A DNA stretch of 64,000 nucleotides from Conus ventricosus (GCA_018398815.1 CM031626.1:30867197-30931196); one strand, 5' to 3'. Shown: positions 24,146 to 36,022, counted from the first letter of the stretch. Notes: generated by a model from the sequence alone, not told the origin. Made by a program: numbers and translations.

Positions 24146-24990
24146 CTTTTTTTTTCTGTTTTCCTGTCCCAACCCTGCGCCACTCAGGCATGCACCCACC
24201 AGCTCATTCCGACACCCCGTCCACAGCCACAGCCCGGTCGGCCCCGCCGACAGCCCGGCACCGGCATCCACAGGGAGCAGTCAATGTCAGTCGTCAAGAG
24301 GCAACCCACGGAGGAGACACTGCACTGCTGCCGAGTCACTACGGTGGTGTTCAGTGGCGCCTGTTCTGATCTAACATACGCAGGACACCACTACTAAGCC
24401 CCCTATGACGACAATAATTGCTTAGTTGCGGAGCCGGCGTGAGTGAGCTCTCCCTCCGGAGGGCACCACCACACCGTCTAACGAACAGCCCCATGGACTC
24501 GCCGATACCGGTGACCCCACCGGAACCAAACCAAGGCCACAGACGTGGAGAGGACATCGAAATTGAGGTCACCATGAGAGCAGGGCATGAGGTCCACAGA
24601 ACTTGAGACATTTTAAAAATATTTTTATGCTGATCGATGAGAATGAGGATGATTAAGATGATGCTACAGATTTCCATTTCAGTCTGAGACTACATGACAG
24701 GGCTGTACTCTACGCTTTCCTTTCATAATATATCCCGGCCTCAACCAGGCCCGAGAGATACAGGCAGTGCAGTGTTGGTCAGGAAATTTGAGCAACACTC
24801 TCAGAAAACGCATCCATTAAGTGGATGAACTCGATTGTGTGGTCCCAGTTTTCCCAACTGAGTCCGCAGCAAACTCAACTCTGGATATGAGCCAGTTGGG
24901 GCAGAAAAACCCACAGACTCTGATGGATTCGAACCCACGACCACCCAGCCGGGAGTCCGCGACGCTAACCACTTCGCCACGGTGGCTGGT
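24146..24990 (-). mobile_element. tRNA-derived retroposon, full copy 4
   Basis: The head is at 24990-24918 and the T run (poly-A tail) at 24146-24155. Target-site duplications are ggcgtcatcgcag at 24133-24145 and a near match around 24988-25001. Its length of about 840 bp equals copy 1, which confirms the full unit. It is inserted in the Gypsy element. Confidence 0.85.
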
Positions 24991-25696
24991 GTCATCGCCA
25001 GTCTTGTGACACATGTCAAAGAAGCATTCCTGAGGGACAGTGTGCCAGAGTCCCCCTTGTCAGTGAACCTTAGCAGAGAAGGCGTAGGTGTATTGGACTA
25101 TGGAAAGTACACCTGTGGAATGAAGACATCTGACGTTACTTAACTATGCCGCTCGTTAATTCCGAGAGGACGCCCTTTTTCCAAAGTCACTGGGGCCGTC
25201 GCTGGGCACCCCTGAGCATCTTCTCCAAGGTGGCTTACTCGAAATCATTCATTCAGACAGAGGATCTCAATTCACTTCGAAAGGTGGGAAGAGATGCGCC
25301 GCCTCACTGGAATAGAACGCGTATATCTCCTCAGGCGACTGGCTTGACAGATTGACATGAACGCATTCTCAAAGAGATGAAGAGAGGAAGTGACTACGAG
25401 AGACCCGGGATGATGACCGTTGCTTACCCCCTCGTCAATCGTGACCACACCATTCACAACACACACACCTCACACACCACAACACACACACTACATCAAC
25501 ACACAACAACCAACACACTCGCACAACGCGCGCGCCACACAGGAAGTACGAACGTCAATATGGGGTTCTCGCCCTTTGAACTGGCTTGACAGAACGACTG
25601 AACGGCATTCTCAATGAAGTGCCGTGGAAGATGGACTACAGAGAGACCCCAGGGACTGTGACCGCTGTCTTGAACCTCTTCCAACGCTGCACACAC

Positions 25697-25794
<98 letters not shown>

Positions 25795-25815
25795 CACACA
25801 CCACACACACACACA
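25697..25815. repeat. (CA)n inside the integrase remnant
   Basis: CA tract between the decayed integrase catalytic region and its GFSPSELL motif. The inverted arm has the same tract at 60094-60234. Confidence 0.93.
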
Positions 25816-25960
25816 CCAGGAAGTACAGAACGTCAATATGGGATTCTCGCCCTCTGAACTGTTACATGGCCATGCACTCTGAGGACCTGTAGCAACCTCA
25901 CGTGAAACGTTGGTGCGGAGTCTACCTTGATGTCATCAACACTATCCATGAGCACATACT

Positions 25961-26979
25961 TGATCTTCATAACCGCTAGTGGCGGCAGGTAAGTTGGCCA
26001 AGCATAAGTTGAAATTGTCACAGGCATGCGACAAGGAGTGTCTTTGATAGAAAGACCTTACTGAGAGTTCATAGAGGGTGATGAAGTTCTTTGTTTTAAC
26101 AATCGCTGACCACACCAAGTTGACCAGTGGAAAGGTTCCTATGTAAAGACGGACAAAACGGGGCACAGAAAATATTACATCAACGTAGAAGGGCATTGCG
26201 GGTTTCCTTGTCAGCCTCCGTAAGAAATAGCTGATAGAGACAGGCACGTATCGGACTTTAAACAGGAAAAAGTGCCCTCTACCGGCACAAGCATTTCATT
26301 CTTCGTCTTCTTCTTCCTTCTTCTTCTTCTTCTTCTTTCTTCTAAATGACCTTGGTGTTAGTCAGAGATCAATTCACTTGCTGGCAAGACTATCATATGC
26401 AGAAGCTTATTTCAGCTTTACCTTCCCTGGTCCGCATTTCTCAGTGGTGTAGGGACAATGGGCCTCATCTTCATGCTCTGCACACCGAGAGATCAATCAC
26501 ACATATCAAAGTGTTCGAACAGATCAGGCCACACTGACACTGAACAGTTCCAGGTGCCAGTCCTGGCACTCGATATGGCTTTGTGTTTTTGCTGTGGAAA
26601 GAGAAACGCAGTTTAAATCGTGGCAACGTTAATCTTATCACCGGTAGAAAAGGACACAGACATGTCACGTTCGTCACTTGCTACACTCACCAAAGAAGTC
26701 AGGGAACATGAAATAGCGATGTCTGAATGCTAAGATGCGTTTGGAGCCACACGGACCAAGCACAATGCATACATGATCAGGCTTGGATAAATGAGTATGG
26801 TCAAGAAATTATGTAATCAGGCGGCCTGGACAGAGTGATGCAGTCTATGAGCTTTGATCGACAGGGAGTGGATCTCATCTGGTGACCGTATATACCCTGC
26901 ACAGAAAAGGTCTCACTGTTTTAAAGTGACCATCATCGTAGTTAAGCATTTTATTCATTATGTCATACAGACTTGTGAA
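25961..26979. other. No recognisable gene
   Basis: Contains a CTT/TTC run (26299-26342) and short frames only, none with a known motif. It is mirrored at 58865-59929. It could be further decayed Gypsy sequence, or host intergenic sequence between the Gypsy and LINE elements. Confidence 0.6.
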
Positions 26980-26985
26980 GTTGTG

Positions 26986-27016
<31 letters not shown>

Positions 27017-27048
27017 TTGTGTGTGTGTGTGTGTGTGTGTGTGTGGTG

Positions 27049-27080
<32 letters not shown>

Positions 27081-27256
27081 AAATGCGTGCGTGCATGTGT
27101 AACTGTGTGTGTGTGTGTGTGTGTGTGTTGTGTGTGTGTGTGTGTGTGTTGTGTGTGTGCGTGCGTGCGTGCGTGTGTGCGTGCGTGCGTGCGTGCGTGC
27201 GTGTGTTGTGTTGTGTGTGTGTGTGGTGTGTGTGTGTGTGTCGTGTGTGTGTGTGG
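26980..27256. repeat. (GT)n / (GCGT)n microsatellite
   Basis: GT with internal GCGT block. The reverse complement is at 58661-58864. Confidence 0.95.
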
Positions 27257-27539
27257 GATACAGAAAGACTATGTGCCTGCAAGGTTATGGTGACGGTAAG
27301 ATCCATTTCCAAACTCAGTTGTCTCTGACCTTGATGAGGACACCTATATTTGAGAGAGACTAGAAATAAAACAATACTTCTCTATTACATTATACACGTC
27401 CATTGATCCAGAACTGTGATCTAATTGTTTGATCAAATTGCCAAGGTTCCTCGTCATCCGCATCCCACGTTGGCTTACTGAAAGAGATGAGATAATCTAT
27501 GCATGTAGATATTTGAATAAGACTGATAATCCTCTCGTT

Positions 27540-28200
27540 CTAACTTCTCGTGTTGTGTAGCTTATCAGTACAAAATATTGCTTTCACACTCGCGTTTACA
27601 CTGATGGCTCAGTCATGTACTCCTCTGAAGTTGGGGCCGCTTTTTGTTGTCCCGGTTTGAAAATAAGAGAACAAGTTCTTCTGGCATAGGGGTGTTCAGT
27701 TTTCACAGCTGAGTTATTTGCTATACGAGGGCTTTAATTTTCTTTACTATACGAGTATTCTGCCCACTAAACTACTTATTCTTTCAGATTCAGACTCAGC
27801 TCTGATGGCTTTACACCATCAATCATCATCATATAGACCTTACATCTTAGAAGACATTCTGTTTTTACTTCATCAGCTTTTTGCACGAGATTCGTTATTG
27901 TGGGTTCCAGGCCATTCTAGTCTGTATGGTAACGAGATGGCTGATTGTATGTGCTAAAGAGGCAGCTTCTGGGAAATCAGATTTAAGAGTTTTTAATGTA
28001 ATCTTTCTGTCTCGGAAGCTAATAGCATTTTATCAAATGCAATTTGAAAAAAATAAAAATAAAAAATAAACAAACAACAGGAACAATATTTGAATGATGC
28101 TCGCCTCAAACACAGATGGGATGTGACTATTCTGGAAAAACAAAGCATTAATCGGCCTGGACCAATTCCGTAAGAAACTTCATTCTCCACCCTCCAGGGG
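27540..28200 (+). pseudogene. LINE RNase H domain remnant
   Basis: A ribonuclease H domain is readable in pieces. LILSDSDSALMALHHQ (from about 27777) holds the central Asp, then LLWVPGHSSLYGNEMAD (about 27896-27946) gives the WVPGH..GNE..D signature of LINE and Gypsy RNases H. A start resembling TDGS lies near 27600. Stops break it. It lies just upstream of, and in the same direction as, the I-type LINE that follows, so it is probably the 3' end of an older element. The inverted arm (58330-57389) keeps the second half open. Confidence 0.72.
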
Positions 28201-28743
28201 TTGCAACTTTGCCATGGTCACAGGGCTTGTGCGGTCCAGTGATCTCTTTGGGTTTGTTGATGGGGGCATCAATACTCGATAGATGTTTAGTTGTTGTTAA
28301 CGTTTCTAGACTGTATAGCCAAGTTGCTGACTGGCCTAAGCATTACATGGTAGGAGTTGATGCCCCTGGTAGGGTCTCCTATGTCAGAAAGGTTAAGAGT
28401 GAGGGCCCAGACAAATATAACCCACCTTTTCCTATTCTATCTTTGCCTTTCTTAACGGATCTTTTCTCTCTTTCCCCTCCCCTTCAAGCCTTCTTTTCCA
28501 CACTCTTTTTTCTGTCTGATACTCGAGTCGCTGCCGTAACCAGCGGGGAAAACAGCCCAAGCTACAGTTACTGGCGAGGGGCTGAGTGGCTGATCCCAAT
28601 TCAGTCGCTAAGGTGCACTGTCTGGTTTTCATGCGGACAGTACCAGGCTCATGGACGCCATACTATGGCCATCCATTGTCCCTTCCCCAGCACAGCAGCT
28701 CTCCTGGGGTGACCGTTTATCTCTGCCAGATTTAAAAACCTTC

Positions 28744-30030
28744 ATGGCAACCAAAACTACTAAAACAGGAAAGAGAAGAAAACTGGGTTCCGACCCTTCG
28801 AGGAACACAGGACTCAGACTCGGACACAGAAGTCCGGAAGATGATAGGTGCTTGGCCCTCTTGGCTGATAATCCAGTCGGCGGATAGCGAACGACCTATT
28901 ACCAAGTTGAGTTCCCGTTGCTGTTGCAAAGGGGCTAAAGGGTCTTGTAGAGCCAAATTCGTTAAGAGGTTGTGGGATGGTTCCCTGCTCACGCAGGTTG
29001 ACTGAAAAGCCCTCTCAGAAAACTTATTGAAATCAGCAAGTCTTGTGAGTTACCCAATCCAGGTGTCCCCTCACAAAAGTCTAAACTCCTCAAAAGGCGT
29101 CATCCGTTGCCGAAAGTTGTTTGGGATATCCCAGGGAGAAATGAAGGCTGAGTTGGCTGATCAAGGAGTGGTAGAGGTCAGGAGGGCAACTTTCCGAAAA
29201 GGTGCAGAGTGAAACCTGACCAACACTCTGTTCCTCACCTTTGCCAGAGTCCCATAAAGGTGGGGTACCTAAGAGAAAAGTAGCCCTGTATTGTGCCCAC
29301 TGAGGTGCTTCAGATGTCAACGATTTGGTCAAGGAGAAATGCCCGTGAGAGGAGGTGTGTGCCACCTGCAGCAAAGCAGTTCATTATGGTGGATGTGAAT
29401 CCGAGAATACGTGAACTGTGATGGTGACCACCCTTCTTCTTCAAACGACTACCCAGTTTGGCGAGTAGAAAGCGAAATCCAGCGCATAAAAACAGAAAAA
29501 AAAAGATTTCGTTCTTCGAAACAAAAAAAAACTTGGTGCAGGAGCAGAAGGGAACCACGCTCCTTTTCTGACAGTGGTAAAAAATCGCTTAGAGCACCTC
29601 AGGTGGAAGCCAGTGTTCAGACAGACCCATGTGGTCTTGAACCGCTAAAATGTCTTCCACTTCGAAAACATCGCAAGACAAAACGGCCGTTGGTGGGAGC
29701 CTTAAACCCACCAAAGGATGCACCTCCAGTGCATCCACTAAGCCTGTGGCTGTGCGGCTGCCCAGGAGGGGGTTCACCCCGAGACGGCCCCTAAGCCGAG
29801 ACCACCTCCAAAGGGAGGTGCCCCGACAGTGGCTTCCAACAAAGTGGCATTGGTGGAGTAGCAGGGGAAAGCCTCCACCAGTGACATCAAGATCATTGAG
29901 TTCTCCCCCTCCGGGAAGAAAAAAACTTCCAATTCCGCCAGACAGCCTAAAAATAGCAGAGCTCAAACTGCTGAATGCATTAGGAGCTCTGTATGATGAA
30001 GAGGAAGAGGACGTAGACATGGATGATTAG
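28744..30030 (+). pseudogene. I/Jockey-type LINE ORF1 (gag-like nucleic-acid-binding protein)
   Basis: Starts at ATG 28744 (MATKTTKTGKRRKLG) and ends DEEEEDVDMDD before the TAG at 30028. It has a basic, Lys/Arg-rich N-terminus and a middle region with KGVIRCRKLFGISQGEM and QGVVEVRRATF, as in I-clade ORF1 proteins. Cysteine knuckles follow (CFRCQRFG near 29310, then CATCSKAVHYGGC near 29360). The C-terminus is acidic. ORF1 proteins of this type bind the LINE RNA and act as chaperones during retrotransposition. Many one-base shifts break this copy; the reverse-strand copy (57161-55882) is similar. Confidence 0.75.
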
Positions 30031-30042
30031 GTCCTCATCCAC

Positions 30043-31725
30043 AATGAAAACAGTCTTGCAATGGAACGTCAGGGGAGTGTCTTCCAATTACGAAGAACTG
30101 CAGCTCTTGTGCTGTGAAGATAGGCCTATGCTAGTTTAACTGCAAGAAACTCATCTAAAGTCTGACAAAACTTTCTCACTGTCTGGCTACAGCTTCTAAA
30201 CCAACCTGCACAGACTGTTGAAGATGGCGTTTCTGGTGGGGTAGACTTATTCATTCACAACTCTGTTCTGTACTGCCCAGTTGCTCTGCAAACTCCGCTT
30301 CAGCAGTGGCAGCTCGGGTTACTCTCCACAAAACAATTACTATCTGTAGCTTGTATCTGTCTCCAAATATCTGTGTCACCAAACGGGACCGCATTTCGCT
30401 CTTGGAGCAGCTTCCTAGACCCTTCCTGCTGTTGGGCGATCTGAATGGTCACTCTCCTCTATGGGGAAGTGAGAGATCATCACCAAGGGTGTGCTTGAAT
30501 GTGGAGAATCGCCAACTTACTTTCACTCCGCTAATGGCACCACACCTGTCTGGATCTTTCTGTCTGTGACCCATCTTTGTTTCTGGATTTTTGGGATTTG
30601 AGGACCTGCATGTGCACATTTCTGTGTTGTTCGTATACATGCAGAGAGTGAGTCTTTACCAGAACGCCACATTTTAACAAAGCCGTTTGGGGACCTCTTT
30701 GCCACTAAGTTTCTTATGGATCTGGAAGAGGACAAGGTCCTGCAAAGTGAAGATCTGGCAAAAGTCTTTCAGATTCATACTGAATTGCGCAAAGTCAGCC
30801 ATCCCCACATCTTCCAAGAAGCCCCTAATGCCAAAAGTCCTTGGCTCAACTCTGAATGCAAGGACATTAACAAAACTTACAAAAGAGCTCAACGTTGGGT
30901 CTCCCACAGACCATCGATACCCAACATCCGAGCGCATCATAAATCTGAGAGCAAAATCCAAACACATTATAAAACCAGTAAACGTTTATCATGGAAGCAG
31001 CTTTGCTCAAGTCTCACATCCAAAACATCGAAGAAAAATGAGGAAAATCATAAAGAAAATTAAAGAGAAGAACACCTGCCCCACTGTGAACCATCTCAAG
31101 TTTTCTGACTCTTTAATAACAGAGAAAAAAGCGGTTGCTAATCTGCTTGCATCAACCATTGAAAGGAATTCCTCTTCTTCTAACAAATCAGCCTGTTTTG
31201 TAAAAAAACAAACCCTCAAAGAAAAATCACCCTGCAACAGACAACATGGAAGACTACAATCTTTCTTTCACTTTAAACGAATTGAAATCCGCCTTACTTT
31301 CTTACAGCGATTCCTCTCCTGGGACCGTAGTTACATGTCGTCGGTAAACTTACTTCTACAACGAGTGACCTCCTGGGTACAAACCGTGTGGGTTCAGCGC
31401 AATCTACTTTCGTATTTATATTCTCTGGGTTTTGTCTCGGTTTCTACCTACGAAGTGTCCAGAAATCAAAGGGTGAAGGTCAGATAAAAAGAAGATTCCC
31501 TCCTTCTGCACATGTCTAGAATAACCCCCAACCTTGTGCGCATGCCCGCAAACACGCTGACACAGACACACACAAAGACTAAAAAAGCAGCTGAACTAAA
31601 ACACGTTTGATAAACTATTAAAAGGCCATAAACATGATGAAGTCACGCTCACACGCACACACACATACATACACTGACACAAAGTAACAGTGACACACAA
31701 AGGCACGAAGACTGATTAGCTTACC

Positions 31726-31761
<36 letters not shown>

Positions 31762-31810
31762 CACACACCACACACACACACACACCACACACACACACCA
31801 CACACACACA

Positions 31811-31852
<42 letters not shown>

Positions 31853-33073
31853 GCTAAGCCAGCTTCGTAGCAGACGAACTTGGAGCTACAGACACACTTG
31901 TAGAGCAGGGGGCCGAGTTCCGTGTCTCAGTCTGTACAAATCAAATTCAATGTTTCTCGGAGAGTGTCTGTCAGCTGGAAGATGTTGTGACGACGAAATC
32001 TTAACTTTGCGTGAAGTTCGTGATCATTGAACGTGTCCAATGGCTTTGTTTTGATCTAACCCACGGCGAACTCATGCCCTGTCCTCGTTGTACGTTACCC
32101 ACCCCTCACCCACTGCTAAACACGAGGTTAAAGGTTACTCTCGAAATATGGATCCCCAAGTAACGGCCCTTCGAGCTTACAACGAGGTACGGAGGTCACT
32201 TCCCCGCACCCACGATATGTATGTTCGGCCCCTGGTATAGACGAAATCCATTTTAAACTTTTGAAATATCTTCTGCAAAAAGGTCTGAACATCCTGCGTC
32301 ACGTATACAACCATGTACGGACTACTGGATTCTTTCCACCTTCTTGGCGAAAAGCTCATCATACCTTTTCCCAAACCTGGAAAAGGTCTTTCGAACCAAT
32401 CAAATTACCATCTGATAGCTTTGACCAGCTCTGTCTGCAAACTGATGGGAAAAAATGTCAACGCTAGACTCATGTGGAAACTCGAAACCGACGGCCTTCT
32501 GGCGAAAGTACAGTGTGTTTCTGCAAACATCGAACAAGAGTTGACCATTTGATCCATCCGGAATCTACGCTTTGGAACGCCTTTCTAAACAAACAACACG
32601 CAGTGGCTATTTTCTTTGACATAGAGAAGGCCTACGATACCACCTGGAAATCTGGGATACTTCATGATCTCCATGATCTTGCTTTTCGGGGTCATCTTCC
32701 ACTTTTTATGATTTTTTTTTTGGCAGAACGACAGTTTTAGGTCCGGGTTGGCATCACTCTCTCTGATGTTCACGAGCAGGGCTGGGTGTTCCACAAGGTA
32801 GCATACTGTCTCCTGCCCTCTTTAGCATCAAGATCAACAACATTGTCAAGTCAGTTCAACAGGCTTCCGACTGTTCATTGCACTGTTTGTGGATTCCAGC
32901 GCAGGCTCCAGCTGTGTGTGGATAAAATTCATCAGCGGCAGAACACGGCTTCACTTTTTCTGCTACTAAGACAAAGTGCATTCACTTCCATAATTTTCGT
33001 CAGTTCTTTTGCAGATCCTGAAATCCAATAGTGAAATCTTCCATCCAGCTGTCAAAGAGCCAATTCTAGAGTT
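30043..33073 (+). pseudogene. I/Jockey-type LINE ORF2 (endonuclease-RT), cut by gap
   Basis: Starts at ATG 30043, twelve bases after ORF1, with QWNVRGVSSN, the first motif of an apurinic-type endonuclease. LQETHLKSD (about 30140), LLLGDLNGHSPLWGS (about 30425-30470) and a late conserved segment give the rest of the nuclease fold. The link to RT is interrupted by about 0.9 kb of foreign sequence (31326-32232). RT resumes with IHFKLL, FPPSWRKA, PFPKPGKG (32360-32390) and FFDIEKAYDTTW (about 32610-32645), which carries the first catalytic Asp. The sequence then runs to the gap before the RNase H. Multiple frameshifts; not functional as read. Confidence 0.78.
31326..32232. other. ~0.9 kb insertion inside LINE ORF2, with CA repeat
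   Basis: ORF2 stops matching its family just after DSSPG (31325) and resumes just before APGIDEIHFKLL (about 32236). The inserted DNA has no coding motif and carries a (CA)n block (about 31725-31850). The inverted LINE copy has the same insertion at 53690-54578, so it predates the duplication or allele split. Its identity is unknown; a solo LTR or a non-autonomous element is possible. Confidence 0.6.
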
Positions 33074-34073
33074 NNNNNNNNNNNNNNNNNNNNNNNNNNN
33101 NNNNNNNNNNNNNNNNNNNNNNNNNNNNNNNNNNNNNNNNNNNNNNNNNNNNNNNNNNNNNNNNNNNNNNNNNNNNNNNNNNNNNNNNNNNNNNNNNNNN
33201 NNNNNNNNNNNNNNNNNNNNNNNNNNNNNNNNNNNNNNNNNNNNNNNNNNNNNNNNNNNNNNNNNNNNNNNNNNNNNNNNNNNNNNNNNNNNNNNNNNNN
33301 NNNNNNNNNNNNNNNNNNNNNNNNNNNNNNNNNNNNNNNNNNNNNNNNNNNNNNNNNNNNNNNNNNNNNNNNNNNNNNNNNNNNNNNNNNNNNNNNNNNN
33401 NNNNNNNNNNNNNNNNNNNNNNNNNNNNNNNNNNNNNNNNNNNNNNNNNNNNNNNNNNNNNNNNNNNNNNNNNNNNNNNNNNNNNNNNNNNNNNNNNNNN
33501 NNNNNNNNNNNNNNNNNNNNNNNNNNNNNNNNNNNNNNNNNNNNNNNNNNNNNNNNNNNNNNNNNNNNNNNNNNNNNNNNNNNNNNNNNNNNNNNNNNNN
33601 NNNNNNNNNNNNNNNNNNNNNNNNNNNNNNNNNNNNNNNNNNNNNNNNNNNNNNNNNNNNNNNNNNNNNNNNNNNNNNNNNNNNNNNNNNNNNNNNNNNN
33701 NNNNNNNNNNNNNNNNNNNNNNNNNNNNNNNNNNNNNNNNNNNNNNNNNNNNNNNNNNNNNNNNNNNNNNNNNNNNNNNNNNNNNNNNNNNNNNNNNNNN
33801 NNNNNNNNNNNNNNNNNNNNNNNNNNNNNNNNNNNNNNNNNNNNNNNNNNNNNNNNNNNNNNNNNNNNNNNNNNNNNNNNNNNNNNNNNNNNNNNNNNNN
33901 NNNNNNNNNNNNNNNNNNNNNNNNNNNNNNNNNNNNNNNNNNNNNNNNNNNNNNNNNNNNNNNNNNNNNNNNNNNNNNNNNNNNNNNNNNNNNNNNNNNN
34001 NNNNNNNNNNNNNNNNNNNNNNNNNNNNNNNNNNNNNNNNNNNNNNNNNNNNNNNNNNNNNNNNNNNNNNNNN
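33074..34073. other. Scaffold gap of 1000 N
   Basis: Exactly 1000 N, so of arbitrary size. It cuts the LINE on its left and the DNA polymerase gene on its right, two unrelated elements, so the join is not supported by sequence. Confidence 1.
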
Positions 34074-34101
34074 GTAAAAAATCTTCTAGCCGCATGGTCC
34101 T

Positions 34102-35277
34102 CTATATAATTCTGGCGTTGAATGAGCGCCATCGACCTAACAATAATGAAGGCAAATGAACAAATTGATGATTACTCATTAAGACTGTTTTTCGAAGTTT
34201 TTGTGGCGCTGGCCCTTCATAAGGAACAATAAGCGACTCGAAGTCTGCGTAAACTACGTATGGAGAATTTTGCAGCCGTTTCCAGTTCTTAAAACTAACT
34301 TTACTGCCTTCTGGGGGCGTAATTAGTTCTGTATTACAGTCAACTGGGCTACTACAATGTTTTTTATGTTCAAGCGCGGCTGGAACGGATGGCATTCTTG
34401 TTAAACATTTTCTACAGAATTCTTGTTTATGCCCAATTTTTGAAGTATGAGCCAATAATCTACTCATTGTGCGTATCAATGTGTAATGCGGTAGCGGTGA
34501 AAACATCAGTAGTAAGTCAACATGATTTTTGTCTGGATCACCTATTGTTGGGCTGTTCTTGGACACTTTAATGGGTAGTAGATTTGTTTCTTCATCCCAT
34601 GTGTATACATTAACAGTTATTGGTTTGTTTTGTTCTTCAAACTGATCAATGGAATCCACGCTAACAGGAAAGGATATTCCACTAAAGTTAAGATCATTGA
34701 TGTAAGGTTCATAGTTAGATACTCTCTCTGCGTTTTTAGCAACGTGATGCAACCTTGCGAGAACACACCACATAAAACATTTGTTGTCTGAATAATTCTT
34801 TATGTTTAAAACTGCTTTTTTTGCGACTAATGCTGGAGGTAGTGGAATGTAAGATTTGCCTACAATAGGCTCATACTTAGCCTGTTTTAATCTGATCTCT
34901 AGGACTTCGCCCTCTGACCAACCAGAGCCTCTCATTTTGGCTTCTTCAGCGGCTACATCAAACTGTGTAAGCAGTTGGTCTGCCCAACCGGGTGTTAAGT
35001 CATTACGAGAAAGAATAACCTGTTGTTTAGTTGAGACCCAGACTTCTAGATTTTCTTCATTTATTGTTATATAGTCGATTAAAACAGCTAACATTACTTT
35101 AACTGGCGGGTCTATTGTTAGTTTACCTGGAACTTGAGAAATAGCATGAACAACACTTGCCTGTACGTTTGTTGGATCAATGACTTCTAGATCAATATCA
35201 TTTAGTGCTCTTGACAAACGCTCTTCCTTAAACATTCCTTCAAACAATTCGTCCAGTCCTTCATATATCTTAGCCAT
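34102..35277 (-). CDS. Family-B DNA polymerase, N-terminal part (virus-like element)
   Basis: About 390 codons from ATG 35277 (MAKIYEGLDEL), preferred over an upstream ATG because its 5' extension is AT-rich and low in information. The middle holds NYSDNKCFMWCVLARLHH, a segment typical of polinton-type polymerases ahead of the exonuclease. CRKCL and two further Cys/His positions suggest a zinc-binding site. Near the end, YVVYADFES contains the DxE of exonuclease motif I. The last 30 or so codons look frame-shifted, and the polymerase domain proper would lie in the gap. Protein-primed replication of the element is the expected role, by family. Confidence 0.75.
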   Translation of the reverse strand: MAKIYEGLDELFEGMFKEERLSRALNDIDLEVIDPTNVQASVVHAISQVPGKLTIDPPVKVMLAVLIDYITINEENLEVWVSTKQQVILSRNDLTPGWADQLLTQFDVAAEEAKMRGSGWSEGEVLEIRLKQAKYEPIVGKSYIPLPPALVAKKAVLNIKNYSDNKCFMWCVLARLHHVAKNAERVSNYEPYINDLNFSGISFPVSVDSIDQFEEQNKPITVNVYTWDEETNLLPIKVSKNSPTIGDPDKNHVDLLLMFSPLPHYTLIRTMSRLLAHTSKIGHKQEFCRKCLTRMPSVPAALEHKKHCSSPVDCNTELITPPEGSKVSFKNWKRLQNSPYVVYADFESLIVPYEGPAPQKLRKTVLMSNHQFVHLPSLLLGRWRSFNARII

Positions 35278-35371
35278 GTTGAGTTTCTTTTCTAACTCAA
35301 AATATTTATTTAAATTAAAAAAAAAATTAATCAGAATCAATATCGACGGTCTTTTTGCTTGGACTCATAAA

Positions 35372-36022
35372 CTAAAGTATAAACACCCTTTGGGTTGTTA
35401 ATGTGAGCTGTTTAGAACAGAGTTTAATGTCTCGTTTACTTTTTTTAAGCATTCCTTTTTTATCTGCTCGGGGTCTGGCGTTGAGAAAAACTTGCCCTGC
35501 CTTTTTTTGAAGATCAAACTTTTGTCTTTTGTAGTCATCAAAATCGGCCTGTAAACGACTAAATTCTTCATCCGTGATGTTTGAGTCAGCTAGCGCTTTA
35601 TTTATTATCAGTTTGAACGAACTAAGTTTAGCTGTTATTAGTTGAACCATAGCTGTGTGCTTTTGGAGTTTAGTTTTTAATTTTTTGCTAGCAGCACCTA
35701 CAACTAATGAACACAGGCCGAGAGCTAAAGACAAACCACCTAGAGGTAAAGCTGCGGGTACGCCTATGCCCGTTGCTAAGAGACCAACACTTGTCCCTGC
35801 CGATAGAGCACTTATAGTCGATGCTCCAGTATTAACATAGGTAACAGCATTAAAGGCAGCAGAATACCTTCGTTTGGCTTTGCTGTATTTTGAAAGGTCT
35901 TGCTCTAGTACTTGCTGCATTTGTGTAATGTTTGTTAATCTGAAGGTTTTTATGTCGGGGGCTATCTCTTCTCTCGGCGACTCTGGCGCTGTAGGTACTC
36001 TCGGATAATGCTGAACAGACAT
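35372..36022 (-). CDS. Conserved-looking membrane/helical protein, function unknown
   Basis: 216 codons, fully open, start ATG 36022. The N-terminus is proline-rich (YPRVPTAPESPREE) and is followed by a charged helix. A strongly hydrophobic Gly/Ala/Leu-rich core (about residues 70-112, with GLLATGIGVPAALPLGG) looks like one long or two short membrane or fusion-type helices. The C-terminus is basic with coiled-coil character (SNITDEEFSRLQADFDDY). It lies 94 bases upstream of the polymerase on the same strand, so co-expression is likely. I recognise no named domain. A structural or membrane-active virion protein is a guess. Confidence 0.65.
   Translation of the reverse strand: MSVQHYPRVPTAPESPREEIAPDIKTFRLTNITQMQQVLEQDLSKYSKAKRRYSAAFNAVTYVNTGASTISALSAGTSVGLLATGIGVPAALPLGGLSLALGLCSLVVGAASKKLKTKLQKHTAMVQLITAKLSSFKLIINKALADSNITDEEFSRLQADFDDYKRQKFDLQKKAGQVFLNARPRADKKGMLKKSKRDIKLCSKQLTLTTQRVFIL

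Larger units (their letters stand above)
23087..25960 (+). mobile_element. Decayed Ty3/Gypsy element with nested retroposon and microsatellites
   Basis: A leader/gag-like part (23087-24145) is followed by a nested retroposon (24146-24990) and then a pol remnant. The integrase core is recognisable at about 25110-25345, and better in the inverted copy at 60560-60330. It has TLLNYAARY, where the first catalytic Asp is Asn, then SDRGSQFTS with the second Asp, then a segment resembling the catalytic Glu region. The C-terminal motif NMGFSPSELLHGH (about 25835-25875) matches the usual GFSPFELLYG of Gypsy integrases. CA microsatellites interrupt the integrase at 25455-25540 and 25697-25815. No LTRs were identified, and the element is certainly inactive. 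Confidence 0.65.
23087..33073. repeat. Left arm of a large inverted duplication
   Basis: This stretch (Gypsy, nested retroposon, GT repeat, LINE remnant, I-type LINE) reappears reverse-complemented at 62406-52864. The arms share the retroposon insertion, the LINE interruption at 31326-32232 and the order of microsatellites. They differ by many one-base indels, a segment of about 540 bp (about 23533-24062) missing from the right arm, and a partial internal duplication in the right arm (61848-62290). Confidence 0.85.
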
